A stretch of DNA of 64,000 bases from Circinella minor (taxonomy: Eukaryota > Mucoromycota > Mucoromycetes > Mucorales > Lichtheimiaceae), in the NCBI GenBank assembly GCA_016758965.1, contig JAEPRB010000008.1, positions 62,001-126,000 of the forward strand, given 5' to 3'. The first letter of the stretch is position 1, and the number at the start of each line of letters is the position of its first letter. Of the stretch, positions 61,651 through 64,000 are shown piece after piece. A program made the translations under genes and the position numbers. Under the pieces are notes generated by a model that did no database searches, was not told the origin of the DNA, and was given only the letters and a program-made list of their open reading frames with translations.

Positions 61651-64000
61651 TTACGCGGCCGGCGCACTATGTCCATTAATAAACCCTGAGCACAAAAGGA
61701 CATCATCACTCATACTCAAAGGTGATGATCCTGGTGATAAACAAACTTGGAATAGTAATCGTCTTAATCGTTCATGTGAATTACGACATCCAGCTGTAAT
61801 TATTATGACAACAACAAAAATCAGTTACTATTATTGCTTTTATAGCTACTGCTAATATTTTCAATGTTATTCTAATCTTACCTAAAGCTGCACGTTCAAA
61901 CCAAACACTTGCTTGATGTAAGTCAACGGCGCAGCCAAGACCTCGTTCATAACAGTTACCCAAGTGATATGCAGCAGATACGTGTTTTTGTTCAGCCGCT
62001 TGTTTGAACAATTGAAACGCACCAGTCAAATTTTTTTGTACACCAATACCATTTTGCATATGCATACCAAGTTTATCCATTGCTCGTGCGTGGTTTTGTG
62101 CTGCGGCTTGCTGGTACCAATGAACAGCTTTGGTGCTGTCTTTTTCTAAACCGATACCATTCGCATAGCCTAATTTTTTTTTTTTTGAACTTTTTGGTTT
62201 AGCAGACAGATAAAAAATTTTAACGAGCGAAGAAAAAAATAATAACATACAAAAACCAAGATTGCATTGAGCCCATGGATTACTTTGACGTGCTGATTTA
62301 TGATACCAGTAAACAGCACGTGCTGGATCCTTTTTGACACCAAGGCCTTCTTCATAACAAAAACCAAGTGAATTTTGTGCCAATGCATTGCCTTGTTCAG
62401 CAGATCTTCTAAACCATTTGACGGCTTCACGTTCATTTTTTGGTAGTCCAATACCATTTCGATAACAATATCCTAAAGATAATTGGGCTGGTGCATGATT
62501 TTCTTCAGCGCTAAGGTAATACCAGAATACAGCTTCTTGTTCGTTTGCAGTAACACCAATGCCATTTTGAAAACAGTATCTATTAAACATAATTAATAAT
62601 TATGTTAGTTGTAGAAAAACTATAAAAAATAAGTAACGTTCATTTCACATCTGTTGTTACATACCCAAGGGAGTGATAAGCAAAAATATTACCACGCTCG
62701 GCTGAACGACGGTACCATTTGACAGCTTCTTCTTCATTACGTTGAACACCAATCCCATTTTGGAAACAAAATCCAAGATTATGTTGTGCTCGAGCATGTC
62801 CTTGGACTGCTGCTTTGCGATACCAATAAACACCCTGAGCATCATTTTTGACTATACCAATACCATTTTGAAAACAATATCTATATATCAAGTATACGTA
62901 TAACATTTTAATATAAAGGGTTTTTTGTTAATTTTAGTAAATATTATAATTACCCAAGATTACACTGAGCCCAAGGATAGCCTTGTTCTGCAGAACATTT
63001 ATACCACTTGGCAGCTTGTTGAAGATCTTGTTCTAATCCAATACCATCTTCATAACAATATCTATTATGATAACAAAATACACAGAAAATGGTAATTTAA
63101 ATACATTAGTAAAGGAAGAAAAGGTAAAAAAAAATGGTGGGAATCAGATGATATGCAGAAAAGAGCCCTTGTTGTTGGGTATCTTACCCGAGTGAGTTTT
63201 GTGCGAAAGCATTCCCTTGCTCTGCCGAAATGCGGTACCATTTAACCGCTTCTTTAACATCCTTCTCAATACCAATACCATCTTCATAACAATATCTATT
63301 TTTTAAATCATTGATCATATGCTTGTTATTAAAAGAGAGAAATTTTTGAATCATAGAGTTACGTGGTTTAAAAATTTAATAATATCAATAAATTACCCAA
63401 CATTATAAATGGCAACAGTTTCGCCTTGAGCAGCTGCTAGACGATACCATTTCATTGCTTCTACTTCATCCTTGGCAACACCAAATCCTTCACCGTAGCA
63501 ATAGCCGAGAATTCCTTGACCCCGGGCGTTACCTTGATCTGCACTAGCTTTGTACCACCGGAAAGCGGCATGTTCGTCCTTTGGCATTCCAATGCCGTCA
63601 TGATAGCATCTTTTGTTTTAAAAAAGTGACAAATTAACACCAATAATTTTTCTTGCCGCAAAAAAAAATCTCACTTATAAAATTATCACTTTCTCCCGTT
63701 TTTTTTTTTTTTTTTTTTACCCTCCAACTCCTCTAATAACTACTACGTGAGTGCAAGAAAAAAAAAAAAGAAACGTACACGCCAAGAGCATACTGTGCGG
63801 CAGCATTGCTATCTAATGTAGCAGCTTCAACAATCCATCGCATAGGTTCTCGAAGTCGACGAACACGATCAGCCCATTCTTCTGCCTCGGCTCGATCAAT
63901 TTTGACATTAGGTCTACCGTACTTTCGTAAAAATGCTAATCGAGCCATGGATAATCCGTCTTGATATCTTTTAGCAGCCTCCAAATAAAGACGTTCACTT
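61651..64000 (-). CDS. Sel1-repeat protein, 5' end outside the window
   Basis: Eight exons are visible on the minus strand: from beyond 64000 to 63779, then 63609-63397, 63295-63188, 63061-62954, 62880-62665, 62579-62251, 62169-61882 and 61793-61651; about 541 aa, with the N-terminus missing. Some 12 Sel1-like repeats of 36 residues follow one another, with the pattern A-x-LGYCY-x-GIGV-x-KD-x-x-AV-x-WYR-x-AA-x-QG. Such alpha-alpha solenoids are protein-interaction scaffolds; fungal relatives include Skt5/Chs4 activators of chitin synthase and Hrd3-type adaptors, but none is clearly indicated here. Five introns share phase 2 within the LGYC motif, so two exons are exactly 108 nt (one repeat) and one is 216 nt (two repeats). 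The C-terminal ~45 residues are not repeat-like. There is no transmembrane helix or CAAX box in the visible part. Confidence 0.9.

Noticed and set aside
61613..61855. Plus-strand frame overlapping the Sel1 gene end
   Set aside because: It is antisense to the last Sel1 exon, which joins in phase with the repeats; no independent support.
1..64000. tRNA genes, CRISPR arrays, intact transposons with terminal repeats
   Set aside because: I looked for B-box sequences, regular spacer arrays and terminal inverted or long direct repeats and found none convincing by eye. A tRNAscan-SE and repeat-library run would settle this.

Overview
The window is nuclear DNA of a filamentous fungus, most likely an early-diverging one (Mucoromycota). 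Genes carry several short GT-AG introns, non-coding DNA is very AT-rich, and the gene set is fungal: a Yap-like bZIP factor, a DLT1-type protein, MDM10, a CTP-dependent diacylglycerol kinase and Cps3/Lee1-type CCCH fingers. The exon models below were built by hand; each was checked for splice-site dinucleotides, reading phase and family conservation.

Layout. (1) 1-5380 is gene-poor. (2) 5381-35306 is a dense block, in order: bZIP factor (+), UNC93-like carrier (+), DLT1 (-), Lys/Ser-rich nuclear-type protein (+), DGK1-type kinase (+), CCCH protein (-), mitochondrial processing peptidase beta (-), Mediator subunit 10 (-), allantoate/anion MFS permease (+), eRF1 (-), MDM10 (-), CLC exchanger (-). 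These are housekeeping and membrane functions with no sign of a dedicated cluster. (3) 35307-41316 is again gene-poor. (4) 41317-60766 is a direct tandem duplication of a 13-exon full-length ABCC (MRP/Ybt1-like) transporter. The copies lie 7.7 kb apart, and the spacer is full of decayed repeats, satellites and ORF remnants. (5) A Sel1-repeat protein runs off the right edge on the minus strand.

The most interesting part is the ABCC pair. About 1.6 kb, introns included, reads identical between the copies, while the sequence on either side has diverged; this points to recent gene conversion. Copy 1 has an extra T in exon 9 that would remove its second nucleotide-binding domain. Homology between the copies stops at the stop codon. 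The sequence that matches the 3' flank of copy 2 lies in reverse orientation about 0.7-1 kb beyond the end of copy 1, which suggests a local inversion. The Sel1 gene is also notable: its introns cut the repeats at the same place and phase, so several exons are exactly one or two repeats long. I found no convincing tRNA, rRNA, CRISPR or intact transposon, and no clear undescribed system. The spliced micro-ORF at 18717-19047 is a weak candidate.
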